Positions 17,651 to 26,167 of a stretch of 64,000 nucleotides of DNA are shown piece after piece. A program made the position numbers and the translations under genes. The notes below the pieces were generated by a model, which was not told the DNA's origin, made no database searches, and worked only from the letters and a program-made list of their open reading frames with translations. This DNA is from Symbiodinium natans (taxonomy: Eukaryota > Sar > Dinophyceae > Suessiales > Symbiodiniaceae), in contig CAJNDS010002221.1 in NCBI GenBank assembly GCA_905221605.1, forward strand, positions 416,419-480,418. The letters are read 5' to 3'. Each line of letters starts with the position of its first letter. Position 1 is the first letter of the stretch.

Positions 17651-18654
17651 TTCTTGATTGGAGTCTAGGAAAGCTGGAAGATCAGAAGCAGAAGCTCTGC
17701 CCCGTGGGCCAGCGGGTTTTCTCAGCACTTCGCAACGCCATGTCCCAGGCGGCTTCAGAGCAGTGGGTTGCTACGTCCTCCTTGGGAATTCGTTTTTGTT
17801 TTTGTTTATATAAAACCCAAGAGGGCACTAGAAAAAGTAGTATTTTTATTACGGTTCTAAGGGGAGTACAGGTTGAGTTTGAAAGGGCCTTCCGACAGCA
17901 CCTGGCGAGATGCCGCTTGGGGCTTCCTTCGCTGGAGCGCGTGGCGTCTGGGCAATGGAGTTGCAGTCTAGCCGGCAGGGATTTCTTGGTTTCTCTTCGC
18001 ACAGAGGTGCTGGCCGATGGTCAGGAGGCTAATGACTTCCTTGCACGCTTGAAGCAGGAAGCTCGCAGGGTTCGCGGCACGCTCTTCGAGCACGGTGCGT
18101 GGTGGATGAAATCGTTGGTCCAAGGCTTGGCCAGCAAGGAAGACTTCTTGAAGCAATGTCGGGTTGCCTGGCCTCAAGGATGTGCAGGTCTGAGCCGCAG
18201 TAGTGGTCGCGAGGATGCTTGCGAATGGTGCGGGTGCTCAAAAGCATCCTCCCACCTGGCAGGAAGCCACCTTTGCAGAGTCATGGCCCAGTTCTGCTGC
18301 GAGAGCTGCTCCTCCAAGTGGTGGAGCGTCCAGGCGCGCTTCGACCCCCAGCAGGAAAGGGTTCTAGGGCAGAAGTGCAAGTTCTGCGAACTGCATGGCC
18401 TTGTCTTGGCTTGGTGTTTTTCGGAGCCTCAGGACGTGCTGAACAGTGGCACCAAGTATCACCGCAGCGACTTGTGTGAAGCGTGTGGTAGGTTCGGAAA
18501 TTGCCAAGGTGCTTTCTTCGAGCCCTTTATCATGTCTGCAGCCATCGAGCTATTGGCCCGAAAGCCCTGGTGGTACACATCAGGTGGTGCCTTGCTGGCT
18601 CAGGCAGGACCCTTTTTTGTGACCATGTTGCCCCATGTCGTTTCAACTGCTTGA
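17640..18654 (+). CDS. 3CxxC-type zinc-finger protein, C-terminal part
   Basis: The frame is open from 17617; coding-like sequence starts near LDWSLGKLEDQKQK. After about 160 residues without recognised domain it shows a cysteine cluster: CEWCG near residue 202, FCCESCSSKWW near 225, VLGQKCKFC near 249 and LCEACG near 285. The order 'CxxC...W...GQKCxxC...CxxCG' resembles the zf-3CxxC zinc-binding domain of receptor-transporting (RTP-like) proteins. Zinc binding is inferred. A hydrophobic stretch follows (FVTMLPHVV) and the stop TGA is at 18652-18654. Residues 55-84 are encoded by family K copy 2, which keeps the frame open and could be a retained intron. The minus-strand ORFs across the region are shadows. 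Confidence 0.75.
17775..17870. mobile_element. AT-rich insertion, family K copy 2
   Basis: CTTGGGAATTCGTTTTTG...TATATAAAACCCAAGAGG...ATTACGGTTCTAAGGGGA parallels copy 1 over its length. It reads through in frame (LGIRFCFCLYKTQEG...), unlike the GC-rich flanks. Probably an intron or a recent insertion. Confidence 0.6.
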
Positions 18655-19040
18655 AGTAAAAGCCGTGCGCAGGGGCAGGGTGCGCCCTCAGGGCCCTTGC
18701 GTTGCTGTGCGAACTTGCATGGGGGTTTCCGAAATTCGGGGTACCTTATTGGGGTCCTTACTATACGGGAATTTTGCTATTTGGGGGATTGTATATTGGG
18801 GGTCCCGTATTGTCCCGAGCCCCCACGTTGTCCGGAGGGTCTGGGGGTTCTGTTCCGATTCCTCGCGATTCGTTTGATGTGTGTTTGCGAGTTCAGGGTT
18901 GGGGGTTTTGGACATTTCGTGGTGGTCCATCTGAAAAACCTTTTGGCCTGTGCTTTGGGGGGTCGGGTCTCATTTTTCCATTATTTCCTTATTTCCTTAT
19001 CGCTCGCAAGAGCCCTTAGGTGTAGCACAACCCCCACGTT
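18655..19040. other. 3' flank of zinc-finger gene with family D copy
   Basis: GGTTTCCGAAATTCGGGGTACCT at 18724 to CCCGTATTGTCCCGAGCC at 18825 is family D. Overlapping small ORFs here are not accepted. No poly(A) signal recognised. Confidence 0.5.
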
Positions 19041-19045
19041 CTAAG

Positions 19046-19170
19046 GGAAGTTACATCGTCTCTTATTATGCTCTCTTACCTTATGAATTCAAAGGGTTCT
19101 GAAGTACGGGCGCTTGGGCTTCAGAGAGAATATAAGGGGCATCTAATTAGGGGTTCCCATTTAAGGGTCC
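19046..19170. mobile_element. Family F fold-back
   Basis: AAGTTACATCGTCTC...TTCAAAGGGTTCTGAAGTACGG...TATAAGGGGC...AGGGTCCATATG, the family F order. Confidence 0.65.
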
Positions 19171-19417
19171 ATATGAAACCCTAACTCCTAAACCCTATAA
19201 ACCTACGCCAAGGTTGCTGCGGGATCAGGTTAGGTGGTCGGGACTAAGGGACCATGTAGCTACCCTTAGACACGTGCGCGAGCTGTGGGGGGAAGGCGGG
19301 TCCTTCTGAAACTTCAGGGGTCCTATTCCCTACAAAATACACCCTCAACCCTAGACCCAACACACCCCAAACTCTAAACCCTAAACCCTAAACCCTAAAC
19401 CACCAAGCATCCCACAG

Positions 19418-19493
19418 TTGAACACGCACGCCCCAAGGCCCGAGTCCAACAAAAGAGCCCAAGAAAAGCCCGAAGCCTGGTGCCTGCGAGCAC
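19418..19493 (+). CDS. Exon between opposed arrays, 25 codons
   Basis: ATCCCACAG| acceptor, frame LNTHAPRPESNKRAQEKPEA... then WCLR, donor GTAGGG at 19494. CCCTAAA left, TTTAGGG right. Confidence 0.65.
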
Positions 19494-19494
19494 G

Positions 19495-19630
19495 TAGGGT
19501 TTAGGGTCTGGGGTTTATAGGGTTTGGGGTTTGGGGTTTGGGGTTTAGGGTTTGGGGTTTGGGGTTTAGGGTTTAGGGTTTAGGGTTTAGGGTTCAGGGT
19601 TCAGGGTTTGGGGTTTTGGGGTCTGGGGTC
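19495..19630. repeat. TTTAGGG/TTTGGGG array
   Basis: Mixed units; opposed to the CCCTAAA array at 19698-19787. Confidence 0.9.
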
Positions 19631-19697
19631 TTTTGAGCTAAAGTAAGCCCCTTCAAGCCCAATGATCAACCTTCCTGCCCCTCGAAGGCGCGATCGC

Positions 19698-19787
19698 TAA
19701 ACCCTAAACCCTAAACCCTAAACCCTAAACCCTAAACCCTAAACCCTAAACCCTAAACCCTAAACCCTAAACCCTAAACCCTAAACC
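19698..19787. repeat. CCCTAAA array
   Basis: About 13 perfect units immediately upstream of the next exon. Confidence 0.97.
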
Positions 19788-19793
19788 TCTCAG

Positions 19794-19900
19794 TTTCGGC
19801 TCTGGGCCTCCGCAGTTGCTGCCTGTGCACCCCCATCCCCACGCGCCGTCATGGGCCTCACCGGATCACACCTGCACCTGGAGAACCTCAAGGAGCTAGG
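19794..19900 (+). CDS. Exon, about 36 codons
   Basis: CCTCTCAG|TTT acceptor, frame FRLWASAVAACAPPSPRAVM... then GLTGSHLHLENLKEL, donor GTTTAGGG at 19901. Third positions mostly G/C. CCCTAAA array left, TTTAGGG array right. Confidence 0.7.
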
Positions 19901-20440
19901 GTTTAGGGTTTAGGGTTTAGGGTTTAGGGTTTAGGGTTTAGGGTTTAGGGTTTAGGGTTTAGGGTTTAGGGTTTAGGGCTCAGGTAGGGGCGTCGGCAGG
20001 CAGACTTTAACCTCTGTGGTTACATAGAATCCTACCGTATATCTAAAGTTAGCCTGTGCTTTGGCTAGGGCATTCGCCCCCTAAGAGGAGAATGGTGCAT
20101 CTGCAGGGGTTGAGGAGTTTAGGGTGTAGGGTTTGTAGGGTTTAGGATTTCAGGGTTTCGGGTTGTAGAGGGTTTAGGGCTCAGGGTGTTAGAGGGCTTA
20201 TGTTGGGCTTCGGGTTGTTGTTCTTCGCAGTGGGGGGGGAGGGGGGGGTGATCGGGGGGAGGGGTTGTGGGGAGCATCTAGGCCCCCAAGCTACGGGGTA
20301 TCTAGCTATGACCCTAAAGCTAAACCCTAAACCCTAAACCCTAAACCCTAAACCCTAAACCCTAAACCCTAAACCCTAAACCCTAAACCCTAAACCCTAA
20401 ACCCTAAACCCTAAACCCTAAACCCTAAACCCTAAACCCT
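19901..20440. repeat. TTTAGGG array ... CCCTAAA array (one intron-like unit)
   Basis: TTTAGGG at 19901-19980, unique and G-rich sequence at 19990-20310, CCCTAAA at 20325-20440 (about 17 units). Confidence 0.85.
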
Positions 20441-20443
20441 AAG

Positions 20444-20543
20444 TGGAGCCTCTCTTGCTGCTTCGGATTTCGACGTGCCAGCCCCTCAACCCTCAACCAG
20501 GCCTTGGGAGAGCTGTTGAGGTCTACAATTCCGGTCTCTGCAC
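20444..20543 (+). CDS. Exon with GTAACC donor
   Basis: CCTAAG| acceptor, frame (V)EPLLLLRISTCQPLNPQPGL... then GRAVEVYNSGLC, donor GTAACC at 20544; TAA would follow at once if unspliced. Confidence 0.6.
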
Positions 20544-20674
20544 GTAACCCTAAACCCTAAACCCTAAACCCTAAACCCTAAACCCTAAACCCTAAACCCT
20601 AAACCCGAAGCTTGGTGGGCAGCATTTTGCTCAAAGTAGCAGCGACCAACTGAACCGCAACACGTTTAATCGCC

Positions 20675-20719
20675 ATGGCACGCTGTCTCGCAGCTGTGAT
20701 CCTGGTTGCTTGCCTTTGA
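20675..20719 (+). CDS. Possible first exon with signal peptide
   Basis: ATG opens MARCLAAVILVACL, a short basic start plus hydrophobic core as in secretory signal peptides. TGA at 20717 unless spliced (G|GT at about 20703). A TA microsatellite follows. It lies upstream of the Cys-rich modules, which would suit secreted proteins, but the link is inference. Confidence 0.4.
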   Translation: MARCLAAVILVACL

Positions 20720-20720
20720 C

Positions 20721-20754
<34 letters not shown>

Positions 20755-20800
20755 TTTATTTATTTATTTTTTTTTTTTTTTTGGGGGGGGGGGGGTAAAT
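20719..20800. repeat. (TA)n, T-tract and G-tract
   Basis: TATATA run to 20753, TTTA repeats, T run, then G run to 20795. Confidence 0.95.
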
Positions 20801-20937
20801 CTGCTTAGGGTTTAGGGCTTGGGGTTTAGGTTTAGGGTTTAGGGTTTAGGGTTTCGGGTTTAGGGTTTAGGGTTTAGGGTTCAGGGGAGGTTTCAACAAA
20901 TCGGAATCGGACTCTGGGTTTAGGGCTTAGGGAGCAG

Positions 20938-21085
20938 GTAGTCGTTGGATACGAGGTGGTGGGCAAATCTTCAGGATTCATTGGGTATCTCTTCCCCCAT
21001 TTCTCTCAGGACTCTCTCAACAACCGTCTGTCCCTCAAGCCCCAAACAAACACGACCCTAGGGAACAAGCCCTACTTTCTGGACA
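20938..21085 (+). CDS. Exon, 49 codons, GTAAAC donor
   Basis: GGAGCAG|GTA acceptor, frame VVVGYEVVGKSSGFIGYLFP... then HFSQDSLNNRLSLKPQTNTT, ending YFLD at donor GTAAAC (21086). A fold-back (CCAAAAAGTTGGAA / TTCCAACTTTTTGG) starts just inside the intron. Confidence 0.65.
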
Positions 21086-21092
21086 GTAAACC

Positions 21093-21192
21093 CCAAAAAG
21101 TTGGAAGCCTTTTTAAGGACTTAATAGTGCTGGGATTCCCTATACTTTGCTCTTAGGGATTGAGGCTATTGAGTTTCCAACTTTTTGGCTTC
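21093..21192. mobile_element. Fold-back in intron, unassigned
   Basis: CCCCAAAAAGTTGGAAGCC near 21092 and its inverted copy TTTCCAACTTTTTGGCTT near 21172. Confidence 0.65.
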
Positions 21193-21365
21193 TACTATAG
21201 TCCCAGAGTCTCAAAGCCAGCTCTTGCCCGCCCATTCCGAGAAGTTTTCCCACGCCGCGCACGCAAAAAACCCTAGACCCCAAACCCAAACCCTCAAGGG
21301 ATCAGGGATTTCGGGTTTAGGGTTTAGGGTTTGAGGGCTTGTTTGAGCTGGCTTGATGGCCTGAG

Positions 21366-21416
21366 GCCTCGCTCATGGCCACCGCCTCCGCCATAGAAGA
21401 AAACTTCTGCCGCTGA
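21366..21416 (+). CDS. Terminal micro-exon
   Basis: GCCTGAG|GCC acceptor, peptide ASLMATASAIEENFCR, TGA at 21414-21416, high third-position GC. Confidence 0.5.
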   Translation, partial: ASLMATASAIEENFCR

Positions 21417-21775
21417 CGCCGCAAGGGCTTCGGGTGGTGGGATGTGTTTTACACCCCGGTTTGTCCCTAAACCCTAAACCCTAAACCCTAAACCCTAAAC
21501 CCTAAACCCTAAACCCTAAACCCTAAACCCTGAATCGGGGTAGGGTTCCGGTGTGTTCTGAGCCAAGAAGCAATCACGCGGTAGCCCTTGTGGGTTGATT
21601 ATAACTTACTCAGCCAATGGTAGAACTTTAACCCTAAAGCTTGAACCCGAAACCCTATACCCCTATTCCCCGGTTCTTGTACAAGTATCTGTAGAACTTC
21701 AACCCTAAACCCTAAACCCGTACCCCGAAACCCTGGTTCTTGGGGAGAAATAAGGCTACGAGTGGCTTTGTACAG

Positions 21776-21833
21776 GATATGCCCGGCCCACAGATGACGG
21801 GGCTGGCTGTGACCTTCGCCACTCGAAGCCCTG
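21776..21833 (+). CDS. Candidate exon
   Basis: TTGTACAG|GAT acceptor, frame DMPGPQMTGLAVTFATRSP, donor G|GTTTAT at 21834; TAG at 21845 otherwise. Confidence 0.6.
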
Positions 21834-21868
21834 GGTTTATTTGCTAGTCCCTAAACCACAACCCTACA

Positions 21869-21985
21869 ATGCCCTTCACTGTCGAACCAACGTCAACAGG
21901 GGGAGGTGGGGGGCAAAGCCAACTAAAACAATTGGTAGGGCCCTATCACTTGCAAGGGTCCGAGACAATGCCCTGTCAGTCCTAG
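21869..21985 (+). CDS. Candidate exon, Gly-linker
   Basis: ATG frame MPFTVEPTSTGGGGGQSQLK... to TAG at 21983-21985. The Gly5 run and polar composition look like a linker. No clear acceptor. Confidence 0.4.
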   Translation: MPFTVEPTSTGGGGGQSQLKQLVGPYHLQGSETMPCQS

Positions 21986-22164
21986 CAACCCCCTAAACCC
22001 CAATCCCTTAAACCCCGAAATCTTGCGTCCCAACAACCCGAACCCTACACCCCCTGGCGCCCTAAACCCTACAACGCCGAATTCACAAAACAGAGAAAAA
22101 TGAGAGATAAAATAAGAAGAAACAAAAGAAACACTCAAACGCCTTGTGCCACCAAAGACATCCC

Positions 22165-22230
22165 ATCAGACCCCCTGCTAACCCTAAACCCTAAACCCTA
22201 AACCCTAAACCCTAATCAGACCCCCTGCTA
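22165..22230. repeat. CCCTAAA array between 16-bp direct repeats
   Basis: ATCAGACCCCCTGCTA occurs at 22165-22180 and again at 22215-22230, with 34 bp of CCCTAAA repeat between. This looks like an insertion with target duplication. Confidence 0.85.
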
Positions 22231-22376
22231 GCAGGGGTTTACGCTGCCAGCAACTTAGGAATTCGGCAGGTTCTGGGGCTTCCTAAACCCAGGGTTTAGG
22301 GTCTATCAGGGTTTAGGGTTCAGGGTTTAGGGTTTAGGGTTTATAGGGACCCCAAACCCCAAACCCTGAACACCCT

Positions 22377-22469
22377 GGACCTAAGGCACTTTTCCCGTTG
22401 AGCCGACGGAAGAGTTGTGCCCCCCAACAACAGAGGCCCTGGGCGTCCTTGGGCTGCTTTTTGTCCTAA
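22377..22469 (+). CDS. Candidate terminal exon
   Basis: Frame GPKALFPLSRRKSCAPQQQR... then PWASLGCFLS, TAA at 22467-22469, between CCCCAAA-type and TTTAGGG-type repeats. Basic, Gln-rich. Confidence 0.5.
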   Translation, partial: GPKALFPLSRRKSCAPQQQRPWASLGCFLS

Positions 22470-22677
22470 CCCTTTGGGGGGTTTAGGGTTTGGGGTTTAG
22501 GGTTTATGGTGTAGGATTTAGGGTTTAGGGTTTAGCGTTCCTAAACCCTAAGCCCTAAACCCTATGTAAATCCTGTTAAACCCTATTAAAGCCTAGTCCC
22601 TAAAATCCTTTGGTTCAGGCTTCTGAGGCACAAAAATTCCAAAACCCAACCCTTCGGCAGAAGGTCCGTTTGCACAG

Positions 22678-22713
22678 GCGGTCTTCCCATCAAGCCTGCA
22701 TTTCACGTTCGGG
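22678..22713 (+). CDS. Possible micro-exon
   Basis: GCACAG|GCG acceptor, AVFPSSLHFTFG. An overlapping frame is also open. Confidence 0.35.
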
Positions 22714-23002
22714 GGCTTATGGTTTTAGGGGTACAGGGTTTAGGGTTATTAGGGTCAGGGTATACAGGGTTTATGGGGTTTAGGGTTTAGGGGTACCAGG
22801 TTTAGGGATTAGGGATTGTAGGGTGTAGGGCGTCGACTGACTTTGGTGACTTGCGAGTCTCTGGATAGTATCTTCAGGACACCCATGCCCTATACCTTAC
22901 GGTACCCAGCAATTGAGCACTCATCAAGGTGACACAAATTAGGTACGGAAAGAAACCCTAAACCCGAAACCCTAAACCCTAAACCCTAAACCCTACATCC
23001 AG

Positions 23003-23068
23003 CAGTTCAATTCGCCGCACCATGATCTGAATGGCCCAAACCCCAACCTTCACCCAGAGTCCATGAAG
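23003..23068 (+). CDS. Exon ending at family D element
   Basis: ACATCCAG| acceptor after CCCTAAA, 22 codons QFNSPHHDLNGPNPNLHPES... then MK, donor GTGGTTTCCGAAG at 23069, which is the left end of a family D fold-back. Confidence 0.65.
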
Positions 23069-23161
23069 GTGGTTTCCGAAGATAGGGGGTACCCTTTTTT
23101 GGGGGTCCCTTTTACGGGGTGGGGTATAAGAGGGGTGCCCCTATTTTGGGAAACATGCAGA
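23069..23161 (+). mobile_element. Family D fold-back, GT...AG ends
   Basis: Starts GTGGTTTCCGAAGATAGGGG and ends GGGAAACATGCAG, with inverted arms (GTTTCC / GGAAAC). Fits an intron. Confidence 0.6.
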
Positions 23162-23280
23162 GAAGTCGGGTTTAGGGTTTAGGGTTTAGAGTTTAGAGTT
23201 TAGAGTTTAGAGACTTAAATAGGAGCACAAGGTTCAACTCCTTCAAGCCCGACGCACTGCCGATCCTTCGGCGCTTTAGC

Positions 23281-23374
23281 CCCCCTTTTGCTAACAGTCC
23301 TTCATAGGGACTATAGTGCCCCCCATCATAACCCCGATGAAGGAGCCGTTAGTATAAGGGGGAACATCCCACAT
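23281..23374. mobile_element. Family B fold-back
   Basis: CCCCTTTTGCTAACAGTCCTT and GGAGCCGTTAGTATAAGGGG are imperfect inverted copies. Close relative at 28208-28304. Confidence 0.7.
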
Positions 23375-23426
23375 AACCGGGGTTACAAGTATCACCCTAA
23401 ACCCGAAACCCTAAACCCTAAACCCC

Positions 23427-23524
23427 ATGGACCTCCAAGTCGCAAGTAGCCCCGCCGCCAAGGACCTTGATCCCACAAACAACTGCATCTTGTACTCTGC
23501 CCCTCGCCTGGTTCTGCATCGACG
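23427..23524 (+). CDS. Exon with ATG, 32 codons, GTTTAGGG donor
   Basis: MDLQVASSPAAKDLDPTNNC... then ILYSAPRLVLHR; donor GTTTAGGG at 23525. Starts just after CCCTAAA repeats, so it may be a first exon or continue from upstream without a seen acceptor. Confidence 0.65.
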
Positions 23525-23593
23525 GTTTAGGGTTTAGGGTGTAGGGTTTAGGGTTTAGGGTTTAGGGTTTGGGGCGTGCGCGGGGGCGGGCAG

Positions 23594-23659
23594 GGGTTCC
23601 GCCATGCAGTGTGGGAAACCCCCAACTCTCTTTGTAGCCAAAATTGCTTTGGGACCTGA
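23594..23659 (+). CDS. Candidate terminal exon
   Basis: GGGCAG|GGG acceptor, GFRHAVWETPNSLCSQNCFG, TGA at 23657-23659. Confidence 0.5.
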   Translation, partial: GFRHAVWETPNSLCSQNCFGT

Positions 23660-23827
23660 CCCAGCAGCCTTCTGAAAGTGGAACGTAGATTGTAGGGCTG
23701 TTGCTGGCCCTAGACGCAGCAAACGCTCCACACGCTCCCGATCACAGCACGTTTTTCAAAAGTGGCCTGCATGTTTACCACGCCCAGAAAGTTGCCTCAA
23801 CCTTCATTCCTGCATTTTGTTCTGCAG

Positions 23828-23900
23828 TTTTTCTCGAAAACGCCAGGATAAAATGGAAATGAGTCTTCACCTGCCCGTGTTGATTGCCTGGCCCACGCAA
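23828..23900 (+). CDS. Candidate exon
   Basis: GTTCTGCAG|T acceptor, FSRKRQDKMEMSLHLPVLIA..., ends in CCCTAAA repeat. A longer overlapping frame from 23716 (TQQTLHTLPITARF...) competes. Confidence 0.45.
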
Positions 23901-23955
23901 CCCTAAATCCCAAACCTTGAGCCTTATTATAAACCTAAACCCTAAACCCCAAAAG

Positions 23956-24046
23956 GTGATGAACAACAACAAGAGCTGCAGCACTGTCTGCAGCGAGAAG
24001 AACGCCAAGTGCGTGAATGCCGTCGACGATCTGCGCACGTGTCTGG
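23956..24046 (+). CDS. Cys-rich module exon (type beta)
   Basis: CCCAAAAG|GTG acceptor; VMNNNKSCSTVCSEKNAKCV... then NAVDDLRTCL; G|GC donor near 24047. Pattern C-x3-C-x6-C-V-x-A-V-D-D-x3-C with third positions almost all G/C. The CVxAVD core recurs in exons at 31504, 37915 and, in weaker form, 32414, 37166 and 50354. Likely disulfide-bonded in a secreted or surface protein; family unknown. Confidence 0.7.
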
Positions 24047-24189
24047 GCCGAAGCCCTAATCCCTAAAGCATTGTGAGCTTGCCTTCAACATGGGATAGAA
24101 GTAACCCTAAACCCTAAACCCTAGACCCTAAACCGTAGTGGGCTTCGTGTCAAGTCAGCCTTGCAGCGGCTCCGAGGATTTGTGTTTGC

Positions 24190-24266
24190 TTCCCTGCCCC
24201 CCCCCCCCCCGCCCCCCACAACTCCGCCGCAGCTCCCCCCCCCCCCAACTCCCCCCCCCCCCCCCC
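24190..24266. repeat. C-rich tract
   Basis: Runs of C with CAACTCC interruptions; the Pro-rich ORF across it is partly an artefact. Confidence 0.9.
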
Positions 24267-24269
24267 CAG

Positions 24270-24312
24270 CTGCCCCCCTAAAACCTCAAGCTTTGAGCCT
24301 GTCTACTTGGAG
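24270..24312 (+). CDS. Exon upstream of family A intron
   Basis: CCCCCAG| acceptor, CPPKTSSFEPVYLE, phase 0 at GT (24313). Together with the exon at 24460 it gives ...EPVYLE-AVDFTLRS... in frame. Confidence 0.65.
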
Positions 24313-24459
24313 GTTCACGGTACTTATTCATGGTACTTTTTTAACCAACTCAACTGTAACTGTACTTATAGCCCACTTACAAGCCCCTTTAAGTGCCCTC
24401 AAGTGGTTTACAAGCCCCTTAAGAGAATTGGTTCATAAGTACCATGAACCTCCAAGTAG
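24313..24459 (+). mobile_element. Family A fold-back that is a GT-AG intron
   Basis: 147 bp, GTTCACGGTACTTATTCATG ... CATAAGTACCATGAACCTCC AAGTAG. The inverted repeat even includes the exonic bases TACTTGGAG on the left. Removal leaves an open frame in phase 0 on both sides. Confidence 0.85.
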
Positions 24460-24609
24460 GCTGTAGATTTTACCTTGCGCTCCGTGCTCAAACTGATCAG
24501 GAAGAAGCCTTGCCAGTACAACAAGGAGGAGCATGTGGATTGTGAGACTGCGAACTACTATGAAGCCCAGCTGCACGAAATGTCTTGGACAGTTTCGGAT
24601 GGGCGGCTC
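24460..24609 (+). CDS. Exon, 50 codons, between two phase-0 introns
   Basis: AGTAG|GCT acceptor, AVDFTLRSVLKLIRKKPCQY..., NKEEHVDCETANYYEAQLHE, ...SDGRL, donor GTAGGG at 24610. Exactly 150 nt. This is among the best-supported exons here, yet it has no ATG. Soluble, two Cys; family unknown. Confidence 0.75.
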
Positions 24610-24773
24610 GTAGGGCGTTACGTAGCCGAAAGTAGGTATTATTCATCACCCTAAAGCCTTAAACCCTAAAGCCCTAAACCCTAAGCCCTACATCATGAGC
24701 CTCAAAGTCCTGAAGCCCCATACCCTAAAGCCCTGAACCCTACGCCCTAAATCAAGAGCCTCAAAGTTGCCAG

Positions 24774-24879
24774 GATGTGTATCCTTGGAGTCCTAGGATC
24801 ATACACGCGTGATAGGGGCGTAAGAGAGAGTGTTGTAGTGGATGGCCTCTACAAAAACCATAGAACTGCCCACCTGTAG
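24774..24879 (+). CDS. Terminal exon, 34 codons
   Basis: GTTGCCAG|G acceptor, MCILGVLGSYTRDRGVRESV... then VVDGLYKNHRTAHL, TAG at 24877-24879. Confidence 0.6.
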
Positions 24880-25052
24880 CCTGTAGCCGTCTTGAAATTT
24901 CAAACTTGGGTCAAAGGGTTTAGGGTTTGTTTAGGGTTTAGTGTTGAGGGTTCAGGGTTCAGGGTTCAGGGTTCAGGGTTCAGGGTTCAGGGTTCAGGGC
25001 TCAGGGCTCAGGGTTCAGGGTTCAGTGACCCTTCAGCCCTGAAACCCAAAAG

Positions 25053-25110
25053 CTCCGCAAGTTTGCCTTACAACTGGCACAGACACCCTGAGCACGCGTC
25101 GGACAAGTAG
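25053..25110 (+). CDS. Candidate terminal exon
   Basis: CCCAAAAG| then SSASLPYNWHRHPEHASDK and TAG. Upstream part of the ORF is TTCAGGG repeat. Confidence 0.4.
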
Positions 25111-25159
25111 CCGAATCCTCTGGCACCTTTCGGATGTAGGTGTTTTTTTGGTTTTAGGG

Positions 25160-26060
25160 TTTAGGCGGCGAACCTACAAACCGCACATAAGCCCTCATGG
25201 AGGGGTAGACCCAAACCTCGAAGCCTTCAAAACTCTGAAACAGCTGCAATCCTTGAAGCCCTAAACCCTAAAACCCCGAAAACCCTGACCCCAAACCCTA
25301 AACCCTCAAACCCTTGAAAAGCCCTGAAGTCCTTGAAGCCCCTGGAAACTTGAAACCCCTAAGACCCCTTTAAAGAGTTCCCCGCGGGCTTGGGCGGCTG
25401 GTAAAGAGGTGGTGGTTTTAGGGTGTAGGGTTTAGGGTTTAGGGTTTAGGGTTTAGGGTTTAGGGCTTGGTCAGAACTCAAGTCCGAGAATCCCCCCCCA
25501 AAACCCCCCTAAACCCCTAAAAACCCCTAAACACCTGAACACCTTTAACCCCAACCCAAAACCCCTAAACCCTAAAGCCCCTGAAAACCCCCGACCCCGC
25601 TCCCCCCCCCCAAAAAAAAAAAGAAGAATAAAAAAACGAAGAAGAAAAAAAAGAAAAGAATAAGTAAAAACAACGAATAAATAAAGTCATAAGAGCAGTA
25701 ATAATGAAAGATCTGAGGACCTCCATAACCCCAAAAACGTAACCGCTAAACCCTAAGCCCCTTAAACCCCCTGAAACTTCCAAAAATCTGAGGACCTCCA
25801 TGACCCTAAAACCTAAAGCCTAAAACCCTAAAAACCCAAAAAAAAACCCTAAAAACCCTAAAAACCCTAGAAACCCTAAAACCCTAAGCACCTAAAACCC
25901 TAAGCTCCTTGAAACCCCAAACCCCTCCCAAAAGATCTGAGGACCTCCCTTCCCCTAAACCCTGCACCCTTACCCCCCCTTAAAACCTAAACCATAAACC
26001 CTAAACCCTAAACCCTAAACCCTAAACCCTAAACCCTAAACCCTAAACCCTAAACCCCCC
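25160..26060. repeat. Degenerate CCCTAAA block with a recurrent 19-mer
   Basis: AAAGATCTGAGGACCTCCA recurs near 25707, 25784, 25930 and 26065 (one copy lacks the first A). The last copy contains the acceptor of the exon at 26074. TTTAGGG units occur at 25425-25465, clean CCCTAAA at 25988-26055. Confidence 0.8.
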
Positions 26061-26073
26061 AAAAAGATCTGAG

Positions 26074-26167
26074 GACCTCCATTGCATCTGCGAGGTGCCA
26101 AAGGAAGTGGAGTCCGAGTCGCCCTGCTGGGAATCTCTTAGGGTGGTTAGTACCATGGTCTCTAAAG
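26074..26167 (+). CDS. Cys-rich module exon (type alpha)
   Basis: GATCTGAG|GAC acceptor, DLHCICEVPKEVESESPCWE..., donor GTTTAGGG at 26168. The D-[LM]-H-C-[IV]-C motif is repeated in exons at 33096 and 38897. Confidence 0.6.

Noticed and set aside
18688-19044. Cluster of four ORFs downstream of the zinc-finger gene
   Set aside because: They overlap each other across a family D element and T-rich sequence; look like 3' flank.
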